This document shows, one piece after another, positions 8,641 to 17,144 of a stretch of DNA of 64,000 bases (the stretch's first letter is position 1; every line of letters starts with the position of its first letter). Source of the DNA: Methyloferula stellata AR4 (GTDB taxonomy: Bacteria > Pseudomonadota > Alphaproteobacteria > Rhizobiales > Beijerinckiaceae). The stretch spans positions 3,054,001 to 3,118,000 of the forward strand of contig NZ_ARWA01000001.1 in assembly GCF_000385335.1 (NCBI RefSeq), written 5' to 3'. A program made the translations under genes and the position numbers. The notes under the pieces are model-generated. The model was not told the origin of the DNA. It made no database searches and saw only the letters and a list, made by a program, of their open reading frames with translations.

Positions 8641-9668
8641 GGCACTGGCACCTTGGCGAAGACCGCGTCGCAAAGCTCATGCGCGAGGTTTTGGCGGCGA
8701 AGTTCATAGATTGGATCGAGAAAAATCCGGTGCCCGACGATCTCGATGAATATGTCGCGAATATCCTCCGGGATCACCATGTCGCGTCCCGCAAGCCAGG
8801 CATGGACGCGTGCGGCGCGGACAAGAAAGCTCATACCGCGCGGACTGGCGCCGCCTTGCACAAGCCGGTCCATATCGATATCGGGCAAGCTGATCCCGGT
8901 GGCCGCGGGGCGGTGCAGACCTTGCCATAGAGCCAAAACGTAATCTTCGAGCGCCTTGCTCGCATGAATATTCTCTTGGATCGCCTTGGCGACGGAGCCA
9001 AGCTCACGATGATCCAGGACGCCTTCCTTGATCGTCGAAATGAGAGCATCCACATCATGGAAACGCGGATCGAAGGCAAGCCGGCGCCGAACCTCGGGAT
9101 CATCCGGCGTTTGGACGCCGATCTCCATGAAGAAGCGATCGCGGGCAGCCGCCGGAAGCTCGAAGGTTTCCTCTTTCTCCACCCTGTTGCGGTCGGCAAA
9201 AACCTGGAGATAGGGAAAATAATGCTCGCGATTGAAGGCCGTGATGCTGGCTTCGGCCATCAATCGCAAAAGCAACGAATGGACCTGCGGACGGGCGCGG
9301 TTGATCTCATTGAAGAAGAAGACCGAGAGCGCTTCGCCGGACCGCAGCACCGGCCCGGCATCGACGCGTGGACGTCCATCCTCCGCGAGATAGGTATGAT
9401 AGACGAGGTCGCTCGGCATCAGGTCGATCGTGCCTTCGACCCGTTCGTAAGCGCCACCGATCGCACGTGCAACGGCGCGCAAAAGCGTCGTCTTGCCGAC
9501 GCCGACATCGCCTTCAAGCAAAACATGCCCGCGTGCGAAGACGGCAATGGTTACAAGCTTGATCACGCGTTCCTGGCCAATGACCACGCGCGCCAGTTCC
9601 GCTTGGAAAGCCGTTGCAAGCTGCCGCCAATTGTCCAGAGTCGTACGCGTGTCGCGTTCCAGCCGCAT
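8637..9668 (-). CDS. mxaR: MxaR, MoxR-family AAA+ ATPase
   Basis: Cytoplasmic AAA+ ATPase of 343 residues, founding type of the MoxR family, proposed as a chaperone for metal insertion or assembly of methanol dehydrogenase. Walker A GDVGVGKT is at 53-60, and the Walker B-like FFFNEINRA has N120/E121. An arginine-bearing sensor segment (ASPRGMSFLVRAARVHAW) lies in the C-terminal lid. It is separated from mxaI by 140 bases with no gene, so a lower-strength downstream transcript or mRNA processing site may fall there. The following mxaS is translationally coupled. Confidence 0.93.
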   Translation of the reverse strand: MRLERDTRTTLDNWRQLATAFQAELARVVIGQERVIKLVTIAVFARGHVLLEGDVGVGKTTLLRAVARAIGGAYERVEGTIDLMPSDLVYHTYLAEDGRPRVDAGPVLRSGEALSVFFFNEINRARPQVHSLLLRLMAEASITAFNREHYFPYLQVFADRNRVEKEETFELPAAARDRFFMEIGVQTPDDPEVRRRLAFDPRFHDVDALISTIKEGVLDHRELGSVAKAIQENIHASKALEDYVLALWQGLHRPAATGISLPDIDMDRLVQGGASPRGMSFLVRAARVHAWLAGRDMVIPEDIRDIFIEIVGHRIFLDPIYELRRQNLAHELCDAVFAKVPVP

Positions 9669-9808
9669 GGCGACGAGGGACTTTCAATAATGTCAGGAGA
9701 TGCGCGACGAACGAGCTGATCTCGGGGCTCTAGGCCCGCGATCTCGCATCATTCGCCGCGCCGGGATGCCTATTTTCGATTGCGACGCCGGAGACAGAGT
9801 CTACCCGA

Positions 9809-10120
9809 CTACTCCGGGATTTTCGCCACGTCGTAAACGAATTTTCCGGATTTCTTGAAATAGTCGACGCGCTTTTTATTGCGCTCTTCCATCTGACGCT
9901 CGGAATCCGCTTGCTTTGCGATCTCTTTCGGATCGTGTTTGGGATCATATTTCGATCCGGCGATCTTTTCCGGATAGCCGGGATGGGGTTCCCAGCAATT
10001 GCCTGGCGCCTTGCAATGCTGCCCGTCATAGGCAGAGGCCGCAGCCGTCATTGAAAGCGAAAATAGCGCCGCCGCACCGCAGGCGAAGATCGTATGGTGC
10101 ATTGAATGAGTGTTGAACAT
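9809..10120 (-). CDS. mxaI: MxaI, methanol dehydrogenase small (beta) subunit
   Basis: Secreted 103-residue protein whose signal peptide ends near TAAASA. The mature chain begins YDGQHCKAPGNCWEPHPGYP, keeps the Cys pair that forms the single disulfide, and is Lys-rich at the C-terminus (EERNKKRVDYFKK). The subunit wraps MxaF in the alpha2beta2 enzyme, and no MxaI is used by XoxF enzymes. It has a very strong ribosome site (AAAGGAGGAAAAG before ATG 10120), in keeping with stoichiometric synthesis with MxaF. Confidence 0.97.
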   Translation of the reverse strand: MFNTHSMHHTIFACGAAALFSLSMTAAASAYDGQHCKAPGNCWEPHPGYPEKIAGSKYDPKHDPKEIAKQADSERQMEERNKKRVDYFKKSGKFVYDVAKIPE

Positions 10121-10183
10121 CTTTTCCTCCTTTTCACGCTTTATCCGATGACCTGCGTCATCCTCTTTTGCGGATCCATCAGG

Positions 10184-10765
10184 CTAGTTTGGAAGCGCCT
10201 TGCATTGACCCGGAGTATTAGGGATCTTCTCTTCGTCCCCTTCTTTAAACGGCTTAAAACTCTTCTTCTGCTCGGCCGTGAACCAGGTCGCGTCTTTGAC
10301 ATCATCCTTGTAGAGATGACGCACCCACGCGATCACCTGCAGCATCTCGTCGAGCGTCAGATCAAGGTAATGCGGACCCATTTGAGATCGCGCACCGCCG
10401 AAGACCGTTTCGAATATGCCTTGGTCCGTCTGGTTCTTCGGGTAGGTCCAGTAATCGTCATTCAGACCGGGACCGATCTTGCCTTCGGCGAGATGCCCAT
10501 GACAGCCGGAACAGGCCGTCAGGAAAAGACTCTGACCATTCCTCAAGCAGCTCGGATCTTCGAGATAGGGATCGCGTCCTGTTTGAAGGAACTTCTTCAC
10601 GCCGTCCGTATCGCGGCCATCCGGCAAGGCATCGTCCAAATTCAAAGGCTCTCCCGTGACCGTATTGCGCAAATCAAGAGCGGTCGGCGGCGCTGCCGCC
10701 AACACTGCCGTCACGATCCCCCCAAACAATCCAGCTTGGATCGCGACCCATAGTTTTTTCTTCAT
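10184..10765 (-). CDS. mxaG: MxaG, cytochrome cL
   Basis: Periplasmic monohaem cytochrome of 193 residues that takes electrons from PQQ methanol dehydrogenase. The signal peptide is residues 1-25. The haem attachment site is C85-SG-C88-H89, and M129 in ARSQMGPHY is the likely sixth ligand. Long N- and C-terminal extensions around the haem domain are typical of cytochrome cL. It lies between mxaJ and mxaI as in all classical mxa operons, with 54- and 63-base spacers. Confidence 0.96.
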   Translation of the reverse strand: MKKKLWVAIQAGLFGGIVTAVLAAAPPTALDLRNTVTGEPLNLDDALPDGRDTDGVKKFLQTGRDPYLEDPSCLRNGQSLFLTACSGCHGHLAEGKIGPGLNDDYWTYPKNQTDQGIFETVFGGARSQMGPHYLDLTLDEMLQVIAWVRHLYKDDVKDATWFTAEQKKSFKPFKEGDEEKIPNTPGQCKALPN

Positions 10766-10819
10766 GTTTCTGAAAACCCGCCATTTCTTCTTTGTGGCAT
10801 TCCGTGGTGAAAATTCTCG

Positions 10820-11737
10820 TCAAGACCGCTGATCGAGCAAGGGAACGCCTTCCTCTTTCAGGATTGCTTCGATCTTGGGCCGCGCCTTGACGATGGCCTC
10901 GTTGAGCTCGCTCAACAACGCGCTGTCGTCCTTGCGAACGCCCATCGATTGGTCGAACTGCTGCGGGACCTTCAGCCCGTCGTCGCGGACGCTGTTGTCT
11001 TCGATCATCGTCATGCGCAAGGGCGTCGGAGATGACTTGACGTAACGCGCGACCTCCGGCGCAAATGCCGACGCGAGATCCGCGTTGCCCGATGCGACCT
11101 CGCTCACCATTTTGGACGGATCGACCTGCACATATTGATTGCGCGGCGACTTGAAGCCGACAAGAGAAAAGACATAGCTTATGTCTTGTTCATATTTACC
11201 GATCTGCTTCAGCATCACCTCCGCGGGAGATCCAAACCCGAAAGCGATATGATCGAGCTTTTCGATCTTCGGATCTTTCCAGGATTTGATCGTCAGATTG
11301 CGGTCTGCCCGCGAGAGGAACACATAGCCGGTGCGATAATAGGACTTCGTTGTCAGCACGCGCTCATCGCCCGTGTCGAGGCCGATGATGACATCGCAGG
11401 CCTTCTTGTCGAGGAAGTCGCGGACGAGATAAATCGCCGGCTTGCTGGCCCACACGAATTCCGGCTTGCGTCCCATCGCATCTGCGACGGCGACACCGAT
11501 CTTATTTTCAAAACCCGAACCGTCGGATGATGAGAAGGGCAATTGCTGCGTCGCTGCGCAAATCCGCAAAACCTTGGCGTCGGCAGGGGTGGCATCGGTT
11601 GCCACGCGCGGCGCAGGTGCCGGGGCCCCGGGGGCAGCCGGCGCGAAAGACGCAGCCTGAGTGAAGCTTATGAGGGCCGATGCAAAAAGCCCCAGGCATG
11701 AGGAAGCCGCTGTCGCGATCATTGGTGTGGTTTTCAT
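10820..11737 (-). CDS. mxaJ: MxaJ, periplasmic binding-protein-like methanol oxidation protein
   Basis: Secreted protein of 305 residues with the fold of family 3 solute-binding proteins (KVLRICAATQQLPFSSSDGSGFENKIGVAVA; ACDVIIGLDTGDERV). MxaJ is needed for methanol dehydrogenase maturation and can copurify with it. A signal peptide covers about 1-28, then comes a Pro/Ala-rich linker. The start ATG 11737 follows AGAGGG. It is 194 bases after mxaF, a spacer filled with three strong hairpins, so its expression relative to mxaF is probably reduced at the mRNA level. Confidence 0.94.
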   Translation of the reverse strand: MKTTPMIATAASSCLGLFASALISFTQAASFAPAAPGAPAPAPRVATDATPADAKVLRICAATQQLPFSSSDGSGFENKIGVAVADAMGRKPEFVWASKPAIYLVRDFLDKKACDVIIGLDTGDERVLTTKSYYRTGYVFLSRADRNLTIKSWKDPKIEKLDHIAFGFGSPAEVMLKQIGKYEQDISYVFSLVGFKSPRNQYVQVDPSKMVSEVASGNADLASAFAPEVARYVKSSPTPLRMTMIEDNSVRDDGLKVPQQFDQSMGVRKDDSALLSELNEAIVKARPKIEAILKEEGVPLLDQRS

Positions 11738-11777
11738 GATGGCACCCTCTGTGCGGGAATAAGGTCTGACGATCTTT

Positions 11778-11812
11778 GCGCTTCATTGCGAAGATGATGC
11801 GCAATGAAGCGC
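11778..11812 (-). promoter_or_regulatory. mxaF-mxaJ spacer hairpin C
   Basis: Perfect 13-bp inverted repeat GCGCTTCATTGCG (11778-11790) and CGCAATGAAGCGC (11800-11812) with a 9-base loop. It is the mxaJ-proximal member of three hairpins between mxaF and mxaJ, about 40 bases before the mxaJ start. It has no T tract after it on the minus strand. Confidence 0.7.
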
Positions 11813-11826
11813 GAGGATCGGCTCAC

Positions 11827-11847
11827 GACCGGGTTCGAGACCCGGTC
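11827..11847 (-). promoter_or_regulatory. mxaF-mxaJ spacer hairpin B
   Basis: Perfect 8-bp inverted repeat GACCGGGT (11827-11834) and ACCCGGTC (11840-11847) around a 5-base loop, the middle of the three hairpins. A stem this GC-rich would form co-transcriptionally. It could block 3' exonucleases from entering the mxaF message. Confidence 0.65.
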
Positions 11848-11864
11848 TTCGATCGAAGAAGAAG

Positions 11865-11918
11865 CGTTCTGCCGGGATGCCATGAAACGGGGAATGGCAT
11901 GAGAGCCCCGGCAGAACG
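11865..11918 (-). promoter_or_regulatory. mxaF-mxaJ spacer hairpin A, next to the mxaF stop
   Basis: Outer 12-bp stem CGTTCTGCCGGG (11865-11876) and CCCGGCAGAACG (11907-11918), with an inner inverted pair ATGCCAT (11877-11883) and ATGGCAT (11894-11900). It begins 13 bases after the mxaF stop codon. The position and strength suggest a partial terminator or mRNA-stabilising structure that allows far more mxaF than mxaJ product. Confidence 0.7.
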
Positions 11919-11931
11919 TGAACTTGTGGCC

Positions 11932-13836
11932 TTAATTGGCGCGGATGACCTTCGTGTCGTATTCGTCGAGGTTCACGTCGTCATACGGGCCCTGGCCGTT
12001 CAGCGAGAAGACCAACAGACCGCCGCCTTGCTGCGTCCATTTCTGGAGGTTCTTGAAGGCGCCGACCGCACCCAGGCCCGCCGTCGGATCCTGCAGGTCG
12101 AAGACGAGACCGACACCCGGCCAGCCGCCCACGCCGTAGTAGATCGCGACATATTGCACGCCCTTATGCTCGTAAGTGATCGGATAGCCGATCGCACCCG
12201 AGGGCATCTTGAACTTCCAGAGAAGCTCGCCCGTTTCGCTGTTACGCGCCTTGATGTAGCCGTCGAGCGTCCCGTAGAAAACGAGATTCCCCGCCGTCGC
12301 CATCGTACCGCCCCAGGCCGCGAAGCGTTCCATCACCTGCCATTTGAAGGATTTCGTCAGAGCGTCATAAGCTTTGACCTGTCCAAGGCCGAGATAGTTC
12401 TGCCGATCGCCTTTCGGGCCGGGATACATGCTGAGCGTCGCGCCGACGAAGAACTGACCGGCGCGATAGGGCAGCATGAAGGGCTCCCAATCCATGCAGA
12501 TATGGTTCGCTGCGATGAAGAAGAGCTGCTTCGTCGGATCGTAGGAATCATGCGCTTGATCGTGATAGCCCATGGCCGACGGACAGACGTCCTTGGCCTG
12601 ATGGTCCATGCGGGTACCGTATTCAGGATCGCGGATCGGCTGGCCGGTCTTGAAGTCGACGTCCTTGAACTCGTTCATCGTGTCGTCGATCTTGCCGACC
12701 GTGAAGAGATCGCCCTTTTCGCGGTCCAGCGTATAGATGAAGCCGTTGCGATCCGGATGCGTCAGGAGCTTATGGACCTTGCCGTCCTTATCCTTCTCGT
12801 CGGACAGGAGCATATTGTTGACGCCAGCATAGTCCCATTCGTCATGCGGCGTCTTCTGATAGCCGAACTTCGCCTCGCCACTATCGACATCGCGGCCGAA
12901 GATCGTCATCGTCCACTTGTTGTCGCCAGGCCGCATCGTCGCATTCCAGGGCGACGGATTGCCCGTGCCGAAATAGACGAGGTTGGTGCCGGGATCATAG
13001 GCATACCAGCCCCAATTGGTGCCGCCGCCGATCTTCCAGGCGTCGCCTTCCCAGGTGGCAAGCCCAAGGCCCGCCTGCCCATATTGGGGGTTGTGAATAT
13101 TGAAGTCCTTGCCGAGCAGCATCTCCTTGTCGGGACCTGTCGCATAGGCGCGCCATTTTTGCTCGCCTGTCCGGACGTCATAGGCCGTGATGTAGCCGCG
13201 CACGCCGAGTTCGGCGCCCGAGGAGCCGACAAGGACTTCGTCCTTAACGACATAAGGCGCGATCGTCAGCGTCGAACCGACATGAATGTCAGAGTTTTCG
13301 ACCTGCCAATAGAACTCGCCGGTCTCGGCGTTCAAGGCGACGACATTGCCGTCGAGCTGATTGTTGAAGATCAGCGGAGGAGTCTTGCCGTCGCCAGGCC
13401 AATAGGCGAGACCGCGATTGACGAGGTCGCAACAAGCAACCGAACGCGCGGCCGGATTTTGCTTGGGCTTATACTGCCAAAGGATCTTGCCGGGATTGTC
13501 GAGATCGAGCGCGAAGACATTATTCGGAAACGGCGAATTGATATAGATCTTGCCGCCGACGACAAGCGGAGCGCCTTCGTGACCGTTGAGAACGCCTGTC
13601 GAGAAGGACCAAGCGACCTTCAATTGCTTGACGTTGGTCGTATTGATCTGCGTATCGGGGCTATAATTGTCGGCATCGTAAGTGCGCGCCGGCATCACCC
13701 AGTTTTCGTTGCTCTTCGACAGTTCGATGAGCTTGTCGTTGGCCATGGCGACGGGCGCGCTCAATTGCAGAGCCGCGGCCGCCGCGACCAGCGACACCGA
13801 CGTTAAAAATCTACGCTTTACGGGTATGTTTTTCAT
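11932..13836 (-). CDS. mxaF: MxaF, calcium-dependent methanol dehydrogenase large subunit
   Basis: Periplasmic PQQ enzyme of 634 residues that oxidises methanol to formaldehyde and passes electrons to cytochrome cL. The signal peptide is 1-32 (ending VAMA). The vicinal disulfide is C135-C136 and the eight propeller W-motifs are visible. WDYAGVN at 334-340 has the catalytic Asp (D335, equal to D303 of the mature Methylobacterium enzyme) followed by Ala at +2, the calcium-type signature. The start ATG 13836 follows GAGGACAGGCA. It is first of the mxaFJGIRSACKL run. A long open frame on the opposite strand is a shadow of its codon use. Confidence 0.98.
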   Translation of the reverse strand: MKNIPVKRRFLTSVSLVAAAAALQLSAPVAMANDKLIELSKSNENWVMPARTYDADNYSPDTQINTTNVKQLKVAWSFSTGVLNGHEGAPLVVGGKIYINSPFPNNVFALDLDNPGKILWQYKPKQNPAARSVACCDLVNRGLAYWPGDGKTPPLIFNNQLDGNVVALNAETGEFYWQVENSDIHVGSTLTIAPYVVKDEVLVGSSGAELGVRGYITAYDVRTGEQKWRAYATGPDKEMLLGKDFNIHNPQYGQAGLGLATWEGDAWKIGGGTNWGWYAYDPGTNLVYFGTGNPSPWNATMRPGDNKWTMTIFGRDVDSGEAKFGYQKTPHDEWDYAGVNNMLLSDEKDKDGKVHKLLTHPDRNGFIYTLDREKGDLFTVGKIDDTMNEFKDVDFKTGQPIRDPEYGTRMDHQAKDVCPSAMGYHDQAHDSYDPTKQLFFIAANHICMDWEPFMLPYRAGQFFVGATLSMYPGPKGDRQNYLGLGQVKAYDALTKSFKWQVMERFAAWGGTMATAGNLVFYGTLDGYIKARNSETGELLWKFKMPSGAIGYPITYEHKGVQYVAIYYGVGGWPGVGLVFDLQDPTAGLGAVGAFKNLQKWTQQGGGLLVFSLNGQGPYDDVNLDEYDTKVIRAN

Positions 13837-13966
13837 TGCCTGTCCTCACGTTTCCCACCCAACATCGTCCTTTTCACGCGGAATACTGAGGTAAAAGCCT
13901 CATCTATTGCGTGAATAGACACGATATACGAATATTTCTTATATTTTATATTATACCGTCTATCAG

Positions 13967-13983
13967 AAGCACAGGCTGTGCTT
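13967..13983. promoter_or_regulatory. Palindrome upstream of mxaF, possible regulator site
   Basis: The 17-base sequence AAGCACAGGCTGTGCTT is a perfect 7-bp inverted repeat with a 3-base spacer, set in AT-rich DNA about 130 bases before the mxaF start. The size suits a dimeric helix-turn-helix protein such as the NarL-type regulators coded on either side. An alternative is a 5' leader hairpin. Confidence 0.45.
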
Positions 13984-14040
13984 GTATATGCGTAGTATCG
14001 TTTAATAGTGAATAAATTCAAGAACTATTAATCTTATATA

Positions 14041-14115
14041 TATTGGAAGTAGTCTTCATGTATTTCAGTATTTCAATCAGATTTTGGAAGAACTCTCTTT
14101 TTATTGGAAGTTGTC
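14041..14115. promoter_or_regulatory. Three helically phased direct repeats upstream of mxaF
   Basis: TATTGGAAGTAGTC (14041-14054), TTTTGGAAGAACTC (14082-14095) and TATTGGAAGTTGTC (14102-14115) share the pattern T-A/T-TTGGAAG-N-N-N-TC. Their starts are 41 and 20 bases apart, close to four and two helical turns, so all three present the same face of the DNA. This is the usual layout of an activator array. The natural candidate protein is one of the two NarL-type regulators in the island. Confidence 0.5.
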
Positions 14116-14247
14116 CAAAAGCGCCCAAGGCGAAGCCCTGCGCGTCCACGCGGCCTGATAGCGTCGCCAAAAATGGAGATTGAAAATCACGCCCAATATT
14201 GCGCTATGCGTCGGGCGGAAGGCTGTATAGGGACGATCGATAGGTGG

Positions 14248-14910
14248 CTACATTTTCGATCTGAGTTCCACGGCAAACTTGATCAAAGCAGAGCTCGTTG
14301 GGATCTTCAGTTTTTGCTTGATCGAAGCAACGGCATTGGCAACCGTTTTATATCCGAGAACAAGCTCGATCGATATTTCGGTCAGGCTTTTGCCGTCCCC
14401 AAGCCGCACGACGATCTGGCGTTCCCTATCGTTAAGCGCTCGCAGCGGATCATTGGCCAAAGATAGATTGACCATAACGAGTGTCTGCGCGACGGCCTGA
14501 CCCAGATAAACCGAACCGGCGCGGACCTTGTCGATCGCCATGAGGATCGTGTCAGGATCATCATTTTTCGTGATGTAGCCCGACGCACCTTTTTCCAGGG
14601 CCGCCGTTACGAAACTGGCTGTTTCGTACATGCTGAAGATGATGATCTTGGCTTCCGGGTTGTCGCCTAGCAGCTCAGAGATGATATCGAAACCGCTTGC
14701 GTCCGGTAGCCCGACATCAAGCACAATGACCGGTGGCAAAAACTCGCGGTTAAGGATCAATCCTGCTTGAGCCGAACTTGCCGCGATCATGTCAAGATCT
14801 TCGCGCCGGTTGAGGATACGCTGGCAACCGTCCCTGACAATCGGATGATCCTCGACGACAAGGACTTTTATCTGTTCGTGCATGCCACGCCCATTCTTCA
14901 ATAACTCCAT
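14248..14910 (-). CDS. NarL/LuxR-family response regulator (pair 2)
   Basis: Regulator of 220 residues with receiver domain (about 13-130), acidic residues E20/D21, phospho-acceptor D65 in VIVLDVGLPD, and a LuxR-type HTH around 155-212 (LNDRERQIVVRLGDGKSLTEISIELVLGYKTV). ATG 14910 has a good ribosome site (AGGTGG, 7 bases away). A second in-frame ATG at 14883 is possible. It lies 28 bases after the kinase gene and directly upstream of mxaF on the same strand, the usual place for the methanol oxidation activator. It is clearly paralogous to the regulator at 2073-2690. Confidence 0.85.
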   Translation of the reverse strand: MELLKNGRGMHEQIKVLVVEDHPIVRDGCQRILNRREDLDMIAASSAQAGLILNREFLPPVIVLDVGLPDASGFDIISELLGDNPEAKIIIFSMYETASFVTAALEKGASGYITKNDDPDTILMAIDKVRAGSVYLGQAVAQTLVMVNLSLANDPLRALNDRERQIVVRLGDGKSLTEISIELVLGYKTVANAVASIKQKLKIPTSSALIKFAVELRSKM

Positions 14911-14938
14911 GAATTGACCACCTCATGCGACCTGAATG

Positions 14939-16360
14939 TCAGCTTGCGCGCCGCATCTCGGCGTCGATGACCGGGATGACGGCTTCAATCAGCGTTCCGC
15001 GGCGCTGAGCATTTGAAACGGTGAGATGGCCACCCAGCTTGCGAACGCGTTCGGTCATGCCGAGAAAGCCGAAGCCAAACTTGAAATCCTGGGGCAAGCC
15101 GATTCCGTCATCTGAGACAGAAATGAAAATGCGGCGCTCCGCCCGCATCCTCACGGCGGCCGGCGCGCAGGATCCGTGTCTGCAAGCCATCACGATATGC
15201 ACTTTCTTCGCCATTGAATGGCGAGCCACATTGGTCAGGCATTCCTGCACGATTCGGTAACTTGTGAGGCTGACGTCCTCGCTGAACGCGGCTTCTTCTT
15301 GCGGTGTCTCGAGCTCGCAGTCGAAGCCACTATGGGCGGACCGCCACGCCTCGACCAGATGATGAAGCGCGCTGTAGAGCCCCATCTGATTGAGGGTCAC
15401 CGGCTGGATTCTCTCGAGAATGCGATAATTGTGCTTTTGGATGGAATCGGCCATCGACGAGATGGCTTTCGCGCGCTCGACAATTTCTTGTGCACGTATT
15501 TGACCACCTTTTTTCGTGACGGCTGCTTCGACGATGCAAGACGCAGCCGCGCGAATGCCGAAGAGCGAAGCGCCGAACTCGTCATGAAGCTCGCGCGCGA
15601 GCTCCTTTCGTTCGGATTCCTGGATCGACATAAGGCGATCGATCAGCAGCCGCTTGTCCGCTTCCGTCCGGGCCAGAGATTTTGCAAGCAAGTTGAACTG
15701 CTCGCCGACCCGCTGAAGTTCGGCCACGCGCATATCGGCGACGCCGTCGAACTGACCGCGTTGCAAGCGGTCGAGCCCATCGACAAGCTCATGAAGCGGT
15801 TTCAGCGTATGGCTCGCCGAAAGCCAGATAAGCGTGACGATGCCGACCGAGATCGCAGAGAGAAGACCGACGAGAAAGACCAGCTCTTCCCAGACTTCAG
15901 CCGCCTCATCGCTCGGCTTGGTCCACATGACGAGCTGCCCATGCGGCTGGCCGTGAATGAGGACCGGAAAACGTTTTGCAACCCGCTCCGGCTCGAACCA
16001 GTTTAAGAACCAGGCCGGCGCTTCCTTGGCCGCGGGCGTCGCGACAGATTGCACCGCGGCCATGTTCGGATCGGCCTTGTATTCAACTCTTATATGCCTG
16101 ACGTGAACAAGTTCGGTCTGCAATTGTCTTAAAGCGGCATCGGGATCGGGCGCCACCTCGACATTGTCGAGCGCATATTCGATCAGATGGCTGCCGATCG
16201 TGATGCCCGATGCGGTTTCCAGGGCGATGCGATCGCGCGCGTCATAAAGCGTTACGCCAGTCGCAACGGCTATGCCCAGCAACAGGAAACACGGGGGAAT
16301 GAGGATGAGCCTCAATCGCATGGAGGCTGAGGCCGTTTTGAAGTGCAACATCATTGGCAT
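14939..16360 (-). CDS. NarX-like sensor histidine kinase (pair 2)
   Basis: Membrane kinase of 473 residues: TM1 about 17-38, periplasmic sensor 39-158, TM2 160-182, HAMP, HisKA_3 with H259 in ARELHDEFGASLF, and an HATPase domain with SDDGIGL and GFGFLGMTERVRKLGG. It is the paralogue of the kinase at 2687-4045: both have a sensor loop of about 115-120 residues containing an APAWF motif just before the second half. The two probably arose by duplication and may sense related periplasmic signals. It heads a two-gene operon divergent from mxaD. Confidence 0.85.
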   Translation of the reverse strand: MPMMLHFKTASASMRLRLILIPPCFLLLGIAVATGVTLYDARDRIALETASGITIGSHLIEYALDNVEVAPDPDAALRQLQTELVHVRHIRVEYKADPNMAAVQSVATPAAKEAPAWFLNWFEPERVAKRFPVLIHGQPHGQLVMWTKPSDEAAEVWEELVFLVGLLSAISVGIVTLIWLSASHTLKPLHELVDGLDRLQRGQFDGVADMRVAELQRVGEQFNLLAKSLARTEADKRLLIDRLMSIQESERKELARELHDEFGASLFGIRAAASCIVEAAVTKKGGQIRAQEIVERAKAISSMADSIQKHNYRILERIQPVTLNQMGLYSALHHLVEAWRSAHSGFDCELETPQEEAAFSEDVSLTSYRIVQECLTNVARHSMAKKVHIVMACRHGSCAPAAVRMRAERRIFISVSDDGIGLPQDFKFGFGFLGMTERVRKLGGHLTVSNAQRRGTLIEAVIPVIDAEMRRAS

Positions 16361-16568
16361 TCCTCGACCCTTACGGGCTTTCTCTCGGCATCAATGGTTT
16401 CGACCACGCTTTGGAAGACTGAAAAAATCCATTTTTTTAGGAAACATTCCAATATAAATCGTATTTTTTCTCGTAAAATGTAGAAATAAACTTGGACATG
16501 GCCGTTGTTTATTCAAAACTCTATTGCTAAGCATCTTGCCCATAAGTCTTTATGGAGTAAAGGGCTAG

Positions 16569-17144
16569 ATGAATACGCTTTATGGACTGTTTCCGCCGCC
16601 GCGCAGTCGAGCATTCGCCCTCTGGTCACTTGTCTGGATTTTTGTCGCTTCGAGCATCGCGCCGATACAGGCGCACGGCCCGACTCCGAAAAAAATCGAC
16701 AAGACGATCGAAATCGCCGCGCCGCCAGCGGCCGTGTGGGCGTTGATGGGCGACTTCGTGAACATTCCGAAATGGAATCCGCTTGTCGCCGACAGTAAGC
16801 CGCGTTTGGACGAGACAGGCAGCCAATTGCGCGTGCTGACGCTGAGGAGCGGCGGCGAAATCATCGACGGCATCACCGAATATGATGCGGCCAAGATGAC
16901 CTATTCCTACCGGCGTGCCGACGAGGACGTGAAGGCTTTCCCGGTCAGTTCCTATACGGCAACGATCCGCCTGACGCCCACGGCCGACGGCAAGACGGAC
17001 GTCGAATGGATCGGCCGTTTCTATCGCGGCGATACAGGAAACGAGCCTGCCGAAGGTCTTGACGACGAGTCCGCCCTCAAGGCCATGGACCAATTTTTCG
17101 ATACAGGTCTCAATAATCTGAAGCGTTTGGCTGAGCAAAAATAA
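16569..17144 (+). CDS. mxaD: MxaD, SRPBCC-family methanol oxidation protein
   Basis: Secreted protein of 191 residues: an N-terminal hydrophobic signal (about 14-36) and then a polyketide cyclase/SRPBCC fold (KTIEIAAPPAAVWALMGDFVNIPKWNP, ending AMDQFFDTGLNNLKRLAEQ). MxaD of Methylobacterium is periplasmic and promotes the methanol dehydrogenase-cytochrome cL interaction. Here it is divergent from the pair-2 kinase instead of following mxaL, so the usual mxaFJGIRSACKLD order is broken. The stop overlaps the start of the next gene (TAATG). Confidence 0.85.
   Translation: MNTLYGLFPPPRSRAFALWSLVWIFVASSIAPIQAHGPTPKKIDKTIEIAAPPAAVWALMGDFVNIPKWNPLVADSKPRLDETGSQLRVLTLRSGGEIIDGITEYDAAKMTYSYRRADEDVKAFPVSSYTATIRLTPTADGKTDVEWIGRFYRGDTGNEPAEGLDDESALKAMDQFFDTGLNNLKRLAEQK

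Larger units (their letters stand above)
13837..14247 (-). promoter_or_regulatory. mxaF upstream control region
   Basis: A 411-base gap between the response regulator stop and mxaF, markedly AT-rich from about 13910 to 14110, unlike the GC-rich surroundings. It contains a small leader hairpin (13887-13902), the inverted repeat at 13967-13983 and three phased TTGGAAG repeats at 14041-14115. I could not place an unambiguous -35/-10 pair. mxaF promoters in other methylotrophs depend on activators and are poor matches to consensus. Confidence 0.6.

Noticed and set aside
11776-13806. 676-codon open frame on the plus strand opposite mxaF
   Set aside because: It mirrors mxaF codon use, has no recognisable domain, and mxaF is certain on the other strand.
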